A stretch of 64,000 nt of DNA from CAYRJD01 sp965205925. GTDB taxonomy: Bacteria; Actinomycetota; Acidimicrobiia; Acidimicrobiales; Poriferisodalaceae. This document shows positions 42,418 through 52,146 of this stretch, piece after piece; within the stretch, counting starts at the first letter, position 1, and every line of letters starts with the position of its first letter. The notes under the pieces are model-generated. The model ran no database searches, was not told where the DNA came from, and saw only the letters and a list, made by a program, of their open reading frames with translations. The stretch is taken from NCBI GenBank assembly GCA_965205925.1, contig OZ242183.1, positions 248,001 to 312,000 of the forward strand, given 5' to 3'. The position numbers were made by a program, and so were the translations under genes.

Positions 42418-43055
42418 CAGTTTGGTGAACCAGAGGCTGTAGTTGCAGTATTGGCTTGCTCAACTGTTTCGGTGGCTTCAGGCAGGTGACGTCGAACAGG
42501 GAAACCAACATCAGGAACATCGGGCACCTTGCGTACTTTTTGGTCGGAACCGGCCTCATAGTCCTGGAACGCAGGCACGGTTTCCATCCATTCCCCCAAC
42601 CTGACACGATCGTGCAAAAGGTCGGATATGTGCGGCTGGCTGTATTCGTACTCTGGTGACCAAAACAGGGCGTCAAATGGGCATACCTCAACGCAGATAC
42701 CGCAGTACATGCAAAGCGCGTAATCAATATCGAAACGATCCAGCAAGTTGACACTGCGCACAGCGCCACCGGCACGGCGCGGTGGTGCCTTCACCTTGTG
42801 ACCCTCGATGTAGATACACCAGTCCGGACAGGAACGCGCGCAAAGCATGCAGGCCGTGCAGTTTTCTTCGTGTAATGCAATAACACCGCGTGCACGGTCT
42901 GGTGGCGCTTCTTTTTCGTGCGGGTATTGAACGGTAACCGCGCCTTTTTGAGGGGCGGGGATCAACGTTCTTATTCCCCGCTTGGGGAATAAGGTTCGCA
43001 TAGCGGTGCTAGCGGTTACTCCCAAGCCTTTGATTAACCCTGGTAAACGGAACAT
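42417..43055 (-). CDS. nuoI: NADH-quinone oxidoreductase subunit I, 11-subunit set
   Basis: A 212-residue iron-sulfur subunit carrying two [4Fe-4S] clusters. The motifs are CTACMLCARSCPDWCIYIEG and CMYCGICVEVCPFDALFWSP, each CxxCxxCxxxCP. It hands electrons to NuoB in the peripheral arm. A long basic N terminus (about 50 residues) precedes the clusters, and a polar tail follows. Its start directly follows the nuoH stop (TAAATG). In the absence of EFG in this set, NuoI is the most likely entry point for an external donor. Confidence 0.94.
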   Translation of the reverse strand: MFRLPGLIKGLGVTASTAMRTLFPKRGIRTLIPAPQKGAVTVQYPHEKEAPPDRARGVIALHEENCTACMLCARSCPDWCIYIEGHKVKAPPRRAGGAVRSVNLLDRFDIDYALCMYCGICVEVCPFDALFWSPEYEYSQPHISDLLHDRVRLGEWMETVPAFQDYEAGSDQKVRKVPDVPDVGFPVRRHLPEATETVEQANTATTASGSPN

Positions 43056-44120
43056 TTAGAAAGCGACCTTTAGCACGCCGGTGGCGACAATATTGACAAG
43101 TGAGATCGGGATGAGCACCTTCCAAGCGAACTTTTGAAGCTGGTCTTCGCGCAGGCGCGGGTAGGTGAATCGAATCCAAAAGATAAACGTCGCGATTATC
43201 AGGACTTTGGCAAGCATCACGACCGGTCCGATCACGTTCAAAACGTTGTCGTCGACTCCGAAACCAGGCAACCACCAGCCACCTAGAAACATCACTGCCG
43301 CCAGTGCCGCGAAAGCGAAAGCAGTGCCGAACTCGGCCATGAAAAACAGCAGAAACCGGAACCCCGTGTATTCGACGTGAAATCCGCCGACTAGTTCAGT
43401 TTCGGCTACCGGCATGTCGAACGGTGTTTGTGTTAGCTCCGCTTGGGCGGCAATCATGAAGATGGCAAAGCCCAGAAACTGCGTAAGGATGAATGGGTTG
43501 CCGATGGCACCCCAACCAAAAATCTCGCCAGTGGCTTGAACGGTGACAATGTCTTGCAGATTGAGCGAACCGGCTTGTATTACCACGCCCATCACAGCCA
43601 AAATCAGCGGCAGCTCGTAGGCAATCAGTTGTCCGGCGGCTCGTAACCCGCCTAGCAGTGCGTACTTGTTGGCCGAAGCCCAGCCAGCCATCAGCACACC
43701 TAACACCGACAGCGAGGAAACAGCCAGGGCGTAAAAGACTCCCGTGTCAAGGTTCTCGACGACGGCATCGGGTCCGGCGGGCAGCACCACATAAAGCAAA
43801 AATGTTGATGCCAGCACCACGATCGGCGCTAACCGGAATACACGCCGATCGGCCGCAGCTGGGTGGATGTCTTCTTTTTGGAGAAACTTGATCGCTTCGG
43901 CGATGAGCTGCAACGTGCCGTAAGGGCCAGTGTCATTTGGGCCAAGACGGCTCTGCATAAACGCCATCATTTTGAACAAGAACAAATAGACCAAAACGAG
44001 TGAGGTGGTCGGGATGACTACCAAAGCGACGATCAGTTTGAGACTTGTGGATTGCCAATAAACAAGGCTGACCAGGTCGTTTAGTACCTCACTGCCGCTC
44101 AGAAGCCCGGTGCTACTCAT
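43056..44120 (-). CDS. nuoH: NADH-quinone oxidoreductase subunit H, 11-subunit set
   Basis: A 354-residue membrane subunit that forms the quinone channel, with eight or nine helices. Diagnostic: MQSRLGPNDTGPYGTLQLIA, IHPAAADRRVFRLAP and FDMPVAETELVGGFHVEYTG. After this the usual MAEY block reads FMAEFGTAFAFAALAAVMFL, different from the 14-gene NuoH. It overlaps nuoD by 4 bases (ATGA). Confidence 0.94.
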   Translation of the reverse strand: MSSTGLLSGSEVLNDLVSLVYWQSTSLKLIVALVVIPTTSLVLVYLFLFKMMAFMQSRLGPNDTGPYGTLQLIAEAIKFLQKEDIHPAAADRRVFRLAPIVVLASTFLLYVVLPAGPDAVVENLDTGVFYALAVSSLSVLGVLMAGWASANKYALLGGLRAAGQLIAYELPLILAVMGVVIQAGSLNLQDIVTVQATGEIFGWGAIGNPFILTQFLGFAIFMIAAQAELTQTPFDMPVAETELVGGFHVEYTGFRFLLFFMAEFGTAFAFAALAAVMFLGGWWLPGFGVDDNVLNVIGPVVMLAKVLIIATFIFWIRFTYPRLREDQLQKFAWKVLIPISLVNIVATGVLKVAF

Positions 44121-45325
44121 CGGTCAATGTCTCCCAGGATGAAATAGAGAGAGCCGAGAATGGTGATGATGTCTGGCACGTAGGTACCTCGCATCACCCA
44201 GGGCACGACCGACACGTTGCTGAAGCTGGGCGTGCGAATCTTGACGCGGAACGGACCTTGACCGCCCTTGGAGACAACGTAGTAGCCCATTTCACCCAGC
44301 GGATTTTCGGTGGATATATAGGTTTCACCAGGCGGAATGGAGATAATGCGCGGAATTTTCTTCGCCATGATCGGACCGCTTGGAATATTGTCTAGTAGCT
44401 GATCAACGATGTGGGTAGCTTCACGGGTTTCTTGTAAACGCACCCAGTAGCGGGCAAATGAGTCACCGTCTGGGTGGGTCCAAACTCGCCAGTCGACTTC
44501 GTTCCAAGCGAGACCGATGTCTGTGTCTCGGCGCAGATCCCAATCAATACCGCTTGCTCGCAGGTTGGCGCCGGACATGCCGAAACTGAGAGCGGTTTCG
44601 GCCGGTATTACGCCTACACCGCGGCAACGTGCTTGAAAGATTTCGTTGCCGAGCAGTAGGTCTTCCATCTCGTCGCAGAAGACACGCATCTTTTTCATGA
44701 CCGCGTGAGTTTCTTCGATCCAGCCTTGTGGAAGGTCGTCAAACAGGCCGCCTATGCGATCAAAGTTGGGATGAAAACGCCCGCCGGTTACTTCTTCGAT
44801 TTGATTGAGCACTCTCTCACGGTCGCGGAAAGCAAAAAAGACGGGAGTTAGTGCGCCTACTTGCACACCCATGTCACCGAGAAACAATGACAAGTTAGCT
44901 ACGCGGCTCAGTTCGAAAAGGATCGTACGAATCCATTGGGCGCGCGGCGGTGCTTCGACACCAAGCAAGCGTTCGCAAGCAAGAATGAACGGAACCTCGT
45001 TAGCGAAGCTGCCCAGCCAGTCAATGCGGTTAATGAGGGTGGTGCATTGAGGGTAGGTGCGAACTTCGCAGAGTTTTTCGTAGCCGCGGTGCATGTAACC
45101 CATGATTGGTTCGGCCGTGATGACTTGTTCCCCGTCCAGCTGGCAAGCAATGCGCAAGGTGCCGTGAGTAGCGGGGTGTTGTGGGCCGATGTTGAGCGTC
45201 ATGTCACCGGTGTCGAGCTCAACATGTACGCGTGCCTCAGCGGCTTGGCCTGCCACGTAAGCCGCCTGAGCGCTTTGGCTTACGTTGGTGCTGGTTTGGG
45301 GTTGGGAGGTTTCGCTTGCGGGCAT
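44117..45325 (-). CDS. nuoD: NADH-quinone oxidoreductase subunit D, 11-subunit set
   Basis: A 49-kDa-type subunit of the quinone site, 402 residues. LNIGPQHPATHGTLRIACQL (about 41-60) has the conserved His pair region, and EPIMGYMHRGYEKLCE and YCxxx-less RVANLSLFLGDMGV follow. It ends YFILGDIDR, as NuoD does. About 40 residues precede the conserved block. The start lies 30 bases after nuoC. It is the homologue of the subunit methylated by NDUFAF7 in mitochondria. Confidence 0.95.
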   Translation of the reverse strand: MPASETSQPQTSTNVSQSAQAAYVAGQAAEARVHVELDTGDMTLNIGPQHPATHGTLRIACQLDGEQVITAEPIMGYMHRGYEKLCEVRTYPQCTTLINRIDWLGSFANEVPFILACERLLGVEAPPRAQWIRTILFELSRVANLSLFLGDMGVQVGALTPVFFAFRDRERVLNQIEEVTGGRFHPNFDRIGGLFDDLPQGWIEETHAVMKKMRVFCDEMEDLLLGNEIFQARCRGVGVIPAETALSFGMSGANLRASGIDWDLRRDTDIGLAWNEVDWRVWTHPDGDSFARYWVRLQETREATHIVDQLLDNIPSGPIMAKKIPRIISIPPGETYISTENPLGEMGYYVVSKGGQGPFRVKIRTPSFSNVSVVPWVMRGTYVPDIITILGSLYFILGDIDR

Positions 45326-45355
45326 TGTTTATCGGACTGGGTTTATCGGGTTCGG

Positions 45356-46126
45356 CTAGTTCTGTTCGGCGAGCGAGGCTTCAAAATCGGCCATGACTTC
45401 GGCTTCAAGCTGCTCTTGCAAACTCTCGGGAATTTCCTCGATGTCAACTACTCCAGGCCATGGCTTCACCTCGCGCGCAAGCAACGGGAAATCTTTGCGT
45501 AACGGGTTGCCTTCAAAATCGGTTGGCAGGTAGATCGGTTGCAGGTTTGGATGCCCGTCGAAGCCGATGCCGAACATTTCGTGAGCCTCACGCTCATGCC
45601 AGTCTGCTCCTAAGAAAACGTCTCTAATGGTTTCAACGCTGAACGTGCTTTCTGGTGAGTCGGGCAGGTCGGCTTTGATAGTAAGAGTCACTTTGTGTTT
45701 GCGAGAGTGGAGGCTTAGCAGCATCTGGAAGCGGGTTTCTCCGCCTGCCAGGCGGAGGGTTTCTCCAGCGGCGGTGCTTGCGGTGGTGTTTACGGCGGCA
45801 CCATCTGCGTCTGTTGGGGTAGCAGAGTCCGTGGGACCAGCAGGATCGGCAGGATCGTCTAGTTCGGTGTATTCGTAGCGGCCTTCAGGAGCGTCACTCC
45901 AATCGATGGCCGACAAAAAGCCGAAATAGTCGAAGCCGGCGCCAAGAAGTTTCTCTGCACATTCACGCCAGTTGGCAACGTTGATCCGCACCCAAAGTCC
46001 TGCTCCGGGCTGCGCGGCTGTCTCAACTACGGCATCGGCGAGCAACGCGGTTAACTCGGCGGCAACGTTGGCTAAGTGCTCAGCAGTTGGTGGTCGAGTA
46101 CTGACTGCTTCATCGGGAATGCTCAC
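45356..46126 (-). CDS. nuoC: NADH-quinone oxidoreductase subunit C, 11-subunit set
   Basis: A 30-kDa-type subunit, 256 residues. EREAHEMFGIGFDGHPNLQPIYLPTDFEGNPLRKDFP (about 182-218) is the family signature. Unusual: a Pro/Asp/Thr/Ala-rich insert of about 40 residues (DDPADPAGPTDSATPTDADG and onward, about residues 90-130) sits in the N-terminal domain. The start is GTG at 46126, overlapping the nuoB stop by 4 bases (GTGA). Confidence 0.92.
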   Translation of the reverse strand: MSIPDEAVSTRPPTAEHLANVAAELTALLADAVVETAAQPGAGLWVRINVANWRECAEKLLGAGFDYFGFLSAIDWSDAPEGRYEYTELDDPADPAGPTDSATPTDADGAAVNTTASTAAGETLRLAGGETRFQMLLSLHSRKHKVTLTIKADLPDSPESTFSVETIRDVFLGADWHEREAHEMFGIGFDGHPNLQPIYLPTDFEGNPLRKDFPLLAREVKPWPGVVDIEEIPESLQEQLEAEVMADFEASLAEQN

Positions 46127-46626
46127 GCTTGCACCACTATTGGTTCGCCTCGCCAACGTTCGCTCATGTCTTCGGCCTGGATGCGTTCTTGCAACAGCAC
46201 GATCCCTTCCAGCAACGCTTCGGGTCGTGGCGGACAGCCGGGCACGTACACGTCCACGGGGATTACCTGATCCACGCCTTTGGTAACTGAGTAGCTGTCC
46301 CAGTAGGGGCCACCGCAGTTGGCGCACGAGCCCATTGAGATCACGTATTTGGGTTCGGGCATCTGTTCGTAAAGTCGCCGGATGACGGGAGCCATCTTGT
46401 CGGTAACTGTGCCGGATACAACCACGAGATCTGCCTGGCGTGGGCTGGCCGGGAACGGGATGACACCCAAGCGCATCACGTCATAGCGAGGTGATCCAAA
46501 CGCGGCACCCATTTCGATAGCACAGCAAGCCAGCCCCCACTGGTACACCCACAGTGAGCGTGCTCGCCCAAAATTGAGTAGCCACTTAAGCGGCTTGACT
46601 TTTTGAATTTTGTCTACTAGTGCCAT
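46123..46626 (-). CDS. nuoB: NADH-quinone oxidoreductase subunit B, 11-subunit set
   Basis: A 167-residue subunit holding cluster N2. The four cysteines are in WGLACCAIEMGAAFGSPRY (pair), MGSCANCGGPYWDSY and VYVPGCPPRPE. It has an extra Cys in GSCANC and a PYWDSYSVTKG block, unlike the 14-gene NuoB (GVCASSGG), which supports a separate evolutionary origin of the two sets. nuoA lies 9 bases upstream. Confidence 0.95.
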   Translation of the reverse strand: MALVDKIQKVKPLKWLLNFGRARSLWVYQWGLACCAIEMGAAFGSPRYDVMRLGVIPFPASPRQADLVVVSGTVTDKMAPVIRRLYEQMPEPKYVISMGSCANCGGPYWDSYSVTKGVDQVIPVDVYVPGCPPRPEALLEGIVLLQERIQAEDMSERWRGEPIVVQA

Positions 46627-46635
46627 GCTGTTTCG

Positions 46636-47001
46636 CTAAACCCACCTAAGTACGTTTTTACGCCAGGCGTAAAACAATCCAAGAGCCAGAATGAAAATGA
46701 ATATTGCCATCTCGACTAGACCGAACAGGCCGTAGGCCTCAAGTCGAGTTGCCCAAGGAAATATGAAAACCGCTTCAACATCAAACAAAACGAACAGCAC
46801 CGCAAACACGTAGTAACGAATCTGGCTTTGCGTCCAGTCGCTGCCAACCGGGTCTACACCGCTTTCGTAGGCGATGAGCTTTTGTCTTGTGGGGTGTTTG
46901 GGTCGCAGCAAACGAGCGATGCCAAGCATGGTGCCAGCCATTGCCACTGCCGCCACACCGAATATGGCGACAGTCAGATAGCTACGAAGAAAATCGGACA
47001 C
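46636..47001 (-). CDS. nuoA: NADH-quinone oxidoreductase subunit A, 11-subunit set
   Basis: A 121-residue membrane subunit with three helices. LIAYESGVDPVGSD and FAVLFVLFDVEAVFIFPWAT are diagnostic. The start is GTG at 47001. It heads the 11-gene set; only 75 bases separate it from the stop of the upstream nuoN (14-gene set), and no clear promoter or terminator is visible in that gap. Confidence 0.94.
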   Translation of the reverse strand: MSDFLRSYLTVAIFGVAAVAMAGTMLGIARLLRPKHPTRQKLIAYESGVDPVGSDWTQSQIRYYVFAVLFVLFDVEAVFIFPWATRLEAYGLFGLVEMAIFIFILALGLFYAWRKNVLRWV

Positions 47002-47076
47002 AACAGCAAACGCTAGTCAGCGCGGGTTAGTAGAACTAGAAAATCAGGCTGAGGGTTCATGTTGGTTCTTATTGAT

Positions 47077-48639
47077 CTAGCTGAAGGAAAAAAGCGAGAC
47101 GGCATCTGTTGCGAAGGAGATAAGAAACTGTGGGATGACACCTGCCACAACCGTGATGCCAACGAACCCGCATAGGGCTAGGCAAGCGGTGAGCGGGACT
47201 TGAGTCGGCAGAACGTTAGCGGAGTCTGCTTCGTTGTCAGGGTTTGGTTCTCCGGTGGAGTCATTGGTGGAGTCTGTTTCGGTACTGTGCGCATACATCG
47301 CTAACACGACACGCAAATAAGCAAAGGCCGAAATAACCGCAGTCAGCATCGCAACTACCGCTAACACGTAGCCGTCTTCGTTCACTATGGCAGCGATCAC
47401 TTGGAATTTGCCAATAAACCCAGAGGTAAGCGGAACCCCGGCTTGCGCTAACAAGAAAACAGTAAAGGTAAGCGCAAGCACTGGATGTTGATGAGCGAGC
47501 CCGGCGAAATTTGACAAGTCGTGTCGCGACCCGACTAGCTGTCTTGCAGGTGAGCGCATCAGTGCCAGCACCGCGAAACTACCCAACGTCATAAACGAAT
47601 ACGTAAACAAGTAAAACAGTGCTGCGCCCGCCCCCTGCTCCGTAGCTGCCGCCACCCCGATCAAGATGAATCCGGCATGACTGATTGACGAAAATGCCAG
47701 CATCCGCTTTACATCGTTTTGCCGGATAGCTAGCACCGCTCCAATCGCCAGAGTTGTGAATGTGAGTCCGGTTAACACGGGCGTCCAAGACACCGTGTGT
47801 TGGCTAAACCCAACAAACAGCACTCGCATCAACGCCGCAAACCCTGCTGCTTTAACGATCGAAGCCAGATACCCGGTAATGGGACTGGGCGCGCCCTGGT
47901 AAACGTCTGGCGCCCACATGTGGAAAGGCGCAGCAGCAATTTTGAAAGCGAGCCCGACCAACAACAAGGCAATGCCTGCTAGTAGCAGGTGTTCGTCTAG
48001 CAACACGTACGTACTGAGAAAGTCGCCAATGCCTGAAAGGTTTGTGGAACCGGTGGCTCCGTAAACGAGGGCTATGCCATAGAGAAAAAATGCTGAGCTG
48101 AACGCTCCGAGCACGAAGTATTTGACAGCTGACTCACGGGAGTCTTCGCGACGAAGATGCAGCGCGATCATCACGTAGAGCGCTATTGACAGTGTCTCGA
48201 GCCCTAAGAACAAGACAATCAGGTCATTAGCGGAAGCCATCACGATGGCACCAGCCGCGGAGGTGAGCAGAAGAGCAGCCAGCTCGGGTGCGGCTAGTTG
48301 GTGTCGTTTAACGTAATCGTGGCCAACTAGTGCAGTACCGATCACGCCTAACCCAGTCAGCACGGTAAAAAACAGTGAGAACCCGTCAATGCCGAAGGCG
48401 TCGTTAAGAGTGGTGCGGGTGCCGTTGTTTTGAACATCGGCCCAGAGAACCAGCCCCACGATGAAGATGGCAGCACCAGAGGTCACCGCGAGAACGGTTG
48501 AAAAGGTAGCGGGGAATGCTCGGCGCGACAGCGAGGCGGCTAGCAAAACGAACAGTGTCACCGAGAGCAAAATGATCTGTGGTGTGAGTGCCCACCAATC
48601 AACGAGCGGTGAAACGAAGACGCCTGGCTGATCACTCAT
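47077..48639 (-). CDS. nuoN: NADH-quinone oxidoreductase subunit N, 14-subunit set
   Basis: A proton-pumping subunit of the 14-gene complex, 520 residues. Key block: FKIAAAPFHMWAPDVYQGAP, then IVKAAGFAAL with the second Lys. Glu lies in FLGLETLSIALYVMIAL. A polar insert of about 30 residues (STETDSTNDSTGEPNPDNEA region, about 455-485) precedes the last helix. It overlaps the nuoM stop by 8 bases. Confidence 0.94.
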   Translation of the reverse strand: MSDQPGVFVSPLVDWWALTPQIILLSVTLFVLLAASLSRRAFPATFSTVLAVTSGAAIFIVGLVLWADVQNNGTRTTLNDAFGIDGFSLFFTVLTGLGVIGTALVGHDYVKRHQLAAPELAALLLTSAAGAIVMASANDLIVLFLGLETLSIALYVMIALHLRREDSRESAVKYFVLGAFSSAFFLYGIALVYGATGSTNLSGIGDFLSTYVLLDEHLLLAGIALLLVGLAFKIAAAPFHMWAPDVYQGAPSPITGYLASIVKAAGFAALMRVLFVGFSQHTVSWTPVLTGLTFTTLAIGAVLAIRQNDVKRMLAFSSISHAGFILIGVAAATEQGAGAALFYLFTYSFMTLGSFAVLALMRSPARQLVGSRHDLSNFAGLAHQHPVLALTFTVFLLAQAGVPLTSGFIGKFQVIAAIVNEDGYVLAVVAMLTAVISAFAYLRVVLAMYAHSTETDSTNDSTGEPNPDNEADSANVLPTQVPLTACLALCGFVGITVVAGVIPQFLISFATDAVSLFSFS

Positions 48640-50206
48640 GATCGGTAGTCGCTGTGTTGTTATCGGTGTTGCCGATGGTTGGTGGTTCGAAGTCTGAATA
48701 CTCAGAAATGTGCGCTACCAAAGCCTCAGCAGCCGGTTCGATCCGGTCAAGCACCGGCTTTGGATAGACACCCAGCGCCACTATCGCCACTACAAACGGT
48801 GCCAGCACTAGCCGTTCTTTGAGACGTAGGTCGGGAGTTTCTCGATCGATTGCGGTTGGTTCACCGTGGAATACACGCTGGTATGCCCACAGCAGGTACA
48901 CCGCTGCCAAGATCACGCCAGACGCTGCTACCACGGTCCACCAGCGACGCGTTTCGAACGAACCGATCAAGATCATGAACTCGCCAACAAAACCGTTTAG
49001 ACCGGGCACGCCTATCGATGCCAACATCACCAAAGTGAATACCCCGGCGTAAACCGGAGCCGCACTTTGGATGCCAGCCAGTTCGGATATCTCGCGAGTT
49101 TTGCGCCGTTCGTAAAGCATTCCCACCAGCAAAAACAAAGCACCAGTGATGATGCCGTGGTTGATCATCTGTAAAACAGCACCGGTGATGCTTTGACTGG
49201 TGAAGGCGAACAGACCCAACACAATGAAACCCATGTGTGCCACCGAGGAATATGCGACTAGTCGTTTCAGGTCGCGTTGCATCGCAGCGGTGATCGCGCC
49301 CCACAGCACACCGGCTGTGCCAACGGTTACCAGCACAGGTGCGAACCAGACCGACGCCTCCGGAAACAGATAAATCCCAAACCGCAGTAAGCCATAGGTG
49401 CCGAGCTTGAGCATGATCGCCGCTAGCACTACCGAACCTGCGGTAGGCGCTTCGGTGTGCGCGTCCGGTAGCCAGGTGTGCAACGGAACGGCTGGGATTT
49501 TGATGAGAAAAGCAATAGCAAACGCCACAAAGCACAAGCGAGCGGTATTGGTGGCAAGACCCTGAGTGGTGGCTAGCTCAATGAGGTTGAAGGTGATACC
49601 AGTACTCGTGCTTGTGTCAGCTCCTGAGCCAAGTATCGCCACAGCGATGATTCCGACCAGCAGAAAAGCCGAACCGGCCATCGTGTAGAGAAAAAACTTT
49701 GTGGCCGCATAGCGGCGATTTGTGTAACCCCAACCGGCGATGAGCATGTACATGGGTACCAGCACTACTTCGAACATGACGAAGAAAAGAAACAGATCCA
49801 GTGACACGAACGCACCGATAGAAGCGGCTTGCAGTAGAAGCATCCAAGCCGTGTAAGGCTTGGGGTCACGGTGCGGATTTACCGCGACTAGCGCTAAAGG
49901 AATAATCAGTCCGGTGAGAACAACCAACCACAACGAAATTCCGTCAATGCCGACATGCCAAGAGATGCCGAGCGATGAAATCCAAGATTGGTTGGTTTGG
50001 AGTTGGAAGCCGGCTTCGTTGGCGTCAAACTGGATTGCGGTGTAGATCGCCAAAGCGCCGGTAGCAGTGGCAAACAAGATGCCAGTGGGGCGTGTGTAGT
50101 CAAACTGGCGTCGTGGTAGCAGCGCTACCACGACTGCGCCGACAGCGGGCAACAAGATAAGAGCGTTTAACAGCGGAAAGCTGGTTTCGGCAGCGAGCTC
50201 GGTCAT
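48632..50206 (-). CDS. nuoM: NADH-quinone oxidoreductase subunit M, 14-subunit set
   Basis: A 524-residue pumping subunit. Glu is in FFVMFEVVLVPMYMLIAGWG, and the channel block is IKIPAVPLHTWLPDAHTEAP, then SVVLAAIMLKLGTYGLLR. ATG at 50206 is preferred: it overlaps the nuoL stop as ATGA, while the in-frame codon 24 bases further upstream lies inside nuoL. The polar tail (PPTIGNTDNNTATTDHE) is short. Confidence 0.94.
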   Translation of the reverse strand: MTELAAETSFPLLNALILLPAVGAVVVALLPRRQFDYTRPTGILFATATGALAIYTAIQFDANEAGFQLQTNQSWISSLGISWHVGIDGISLWLVVLTGLIIPLALVAVNPHRDPKPYTAWMLLLQAASIGAFVSLDLFLFFVMFEVVLVPMYMLIAGWGYTNRRYAATKFFLYTMAGSAFLLVGIIAVAILGSGADTSTSTGITFNLIELATTQGLATNTARLCFVAFAIAFLIKIPAVPLHTWLPDAHTEAPTAGSVVLAAIMLKLGTYGLLRFGIYLFPEASVWFAPVLVTVGTAGVLWGAITAAMQRDLKRLVAYSSVAHMGFIVLGLFAFTSQSITGAVLQMINHGIITGALFLLVGMLYERRKTREISELAGIQSAAPVYAGVFTLVMLASIGVPGLNGFVGEFMILIGSFETRRWWTVVAASGVILAAVYLLWAYQRVFHGEPTAIDRETPDLRLKERLVLAPFVVAIVALGVYPKPVLDRIEPAAEALVAHISEYSDFEPPTIGNTDNNTATTDHE

Positions 50207-52146
50207 AGGCCAGCTCGCAGTACCAGCCAAATCACCAGCGCAACTGCGCCGACAGCGATAGCAGCGGCGTAATGGCGCAGATAACCCGATTGCGGGCGGC
50301 GCAAGATTTCACCGAGTTGCGCAATCAGCCAAGCGATCCCGTTGACCGCTCCATCTACAAACCGAGCGTCGGCCTTAGCGGCGGCTTCGAAGCTGGCTAT
50401 GCCCGGACCGCCGACCGTACGACTGACGGCGTAGTCCACGTACATGGCGTTTTCGAGCACCGCTGGCTCTAGGCGCTTTGTGCTGATTCGGCGATACAGC
50501 CAGGCAGCCATTGCAATAGCTATACCGATGAGTGCCGCGACGATTGAGAGCACCGCCAGGACAATCTTGGTGGAGGTGCTTGACACAAACTGATGCGGGT
50601 GCGCGAAGATCGGCTCTAAGAAATGCTCTAGCACTAGCCAGTCGCCCATTAACGGCAGGTTGATAATGCCGCCGACCGTTGCAGCGAGAGCCAGCAACAC
50701 CAAGGGGACGGTCATGGTGCTAGGAGATTCGTGCGGAGTTGGTAACGGCTCGGTGGTTGGTTCGCCTACCTGCGCTTCTACTTGCGCAGGGGTTTGATCC
50801 CAGCGTGACTGGCCGAAAAACACAAGGAACGTCTGCCTGCTCATGTAGTACGCCGTCAGCAAGGCTGTTGCCAGCCCAACCGCCCAGAGCAGCGGGCCAA
50901 TGGTGGGTTGCTCCCACGCCGCAAGCAAAATCTCATCCTTTGACCAAAACCCGGAAAACGGTGGCACACCTGCGATCGCCAGCCAGCCAACGATGAACGT
51001 GCCAGCGGTAATCGGCATCACTAACCGCAGCGCACCCATTTGTCGCATGTCTTGACGGTCACCCATGCCGTGAATGACCGACCCGGCGCCAAGAAATAGC
51101 AGTCCCTTGAAAAACGCATGCGTAATGACATGGAAAATCGCTGCCACATACGCGCCGGAGCCGATCGCTAAGAACATGTAGCCGAGTTGACTGATGGTGG
51201 AATAGGCCAGTACGCGCTTGATGTCATGCTGAGACACTGCTGCTAGTGCAGCAAACAGAGCTGTCGCAGCGCCGATGATGGCGATGATCAGCAACGCATC
51301 ATCGGTGAGTACTGCGTTCATTCGCACCAGCAAAAACACGCCAGCGGTAACCATCGTGGCTGCGTGCACCATCGCTGACACAGGGGTGGGGCCTTCCATG
51401 GCATCAGGCAGCCAGACGTACAAAGGCATCTGTGCGGATTTTCCAGCAGCGGCCAGCATTAGCAACAACCCGGCTGCAGTAGCGGTGGTGTTGGCGAGCG
51501 CGGGAGCGGCACCGGCTAGTTCGGTGTAGTTGAGAGTGCCTACGGTAGTCCACAACAAGAACATGGCGATCATAAATCCGAAGTCGCCGATGCGGTTGGT
51601 GATGAATGCCTTCTGGCCAGCCACCGCAGCGGTTGAACGTTCGTGCCAGAATGAGATGAGCAGATAAGAGCAGGTGCCGACACCCTCCCAGCCAAGGAAG
51701 GTGAGCACGAGGTTGTCTGCCAGCACTAGCACCAGCATCGAGAACAAGAACAAGTTGAGGTAGATAAAGAACTTGGAATAACGAGGATCGCCATGCATGT
51801 AACCAACGGAATAAAGATGAATGAGCGTGCTGACGCCGGTGACAAACAACGCCATCGTCATTGACAAGCTGTCCACCAAAAACGCTGCGTCTATTTGCAA
51901 AGCGCCCGTTGGCACCCACTCAAAAAGCGTTTGAGTGAAATCTCGACTGGTGGTCCCAGTGGCAGTAACCGTGGTGGGTGTATCTAGCAGGCCGAAAAAA
52001 ACAATGACGGTGACAACGAATGAGCCAGCAGAAAAGCCGGTGGCTAGCCAACCAGCACGCGGTTCGCCTAGGGCACGACCAAAGAACAGCAGTACTGCAA
52101 ACCCGGTCAGTGGCATTGCAGGTATTAGCCAGACGAGTTCGGTCAT
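50203..52146 (-). CDS. nuoL: NADH-quinone oxidoreductase subunit L, 14-subunit set
   Basis: A 647-residue pumping subunit with the lateral helix at its end. Glu in GWEGVGTCSYLLISFWHE, Lys in AAGKSAQMPLYVWLPDAMEG, and HAATMVTAGVFLLVR. It is shorter than the other NuoL by 85 residues and lacks the His/Asp-rich loop. It overlaps the nuoK stop by one base (TAATG). Confidence 0.95.
   Translation of the reverse strand: MTELVWLIPAMPLTGFAVLLFFGRALGEPRAGWLATGFSAGSFVVTVIVFFGLLDTPTTVTATGTTSRDFTQTLFEWVPTGALQIDAAFLVDSLSMTMALFVTGVSTLIHLYSVGYMHGDPRYSKFFIYLNLFLFSMLVLVLADNLVLTFLGWEGVGTCSYLLISFWHERSTAAVAGQKAFITNRIGDFGFMIAMFLLWTTVGTLNYTELAGAAPALANTTATAAGLLLMLAAAGKSAQMPLYVWLPDAMEGPTPVSAMVHAATMVTAGVFLLVRMNAVLTDDALLIIAIIGAATALFAALAAVSQHDIKRVLAYSTISQLGYMFLAIGSGAYVAAIFHVITHAFFKGLLFLGAGSVIHGMGDRQDMRQMGALRLVMPITAGTFIVGWLAIAGVPPFSGFWSKDEILLAAWEQPTIGPLLWAVGLATALLTAYYMSRQTFLVFFGQSRWDQTPAQVEAQVGEPTTEPLPTPHESPSTMTVPLVLLALAATVGGIINLPLMGDWLVLEHFLEPIFAHPHQFVSSTSTKIVLAVLSIVAALIGIAIAMAAWLYRRISTKRLEPAVLENAMYVDYAVSRTVGGPGIASFEAAAKADARFVDGAVNGIAWLIAQLGEILRRPQSGYLRHYAAAIAVGAVALVIWLVLRAGL

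Noticed and set aside
45356..46327. 323-residue version of NuoC in the 11-gene set
   Set aside because: Its first 67 residues lie inside nuoB; GTG at 46126 overlapping the nuoB stop by 4 bases fits the operon pattern.
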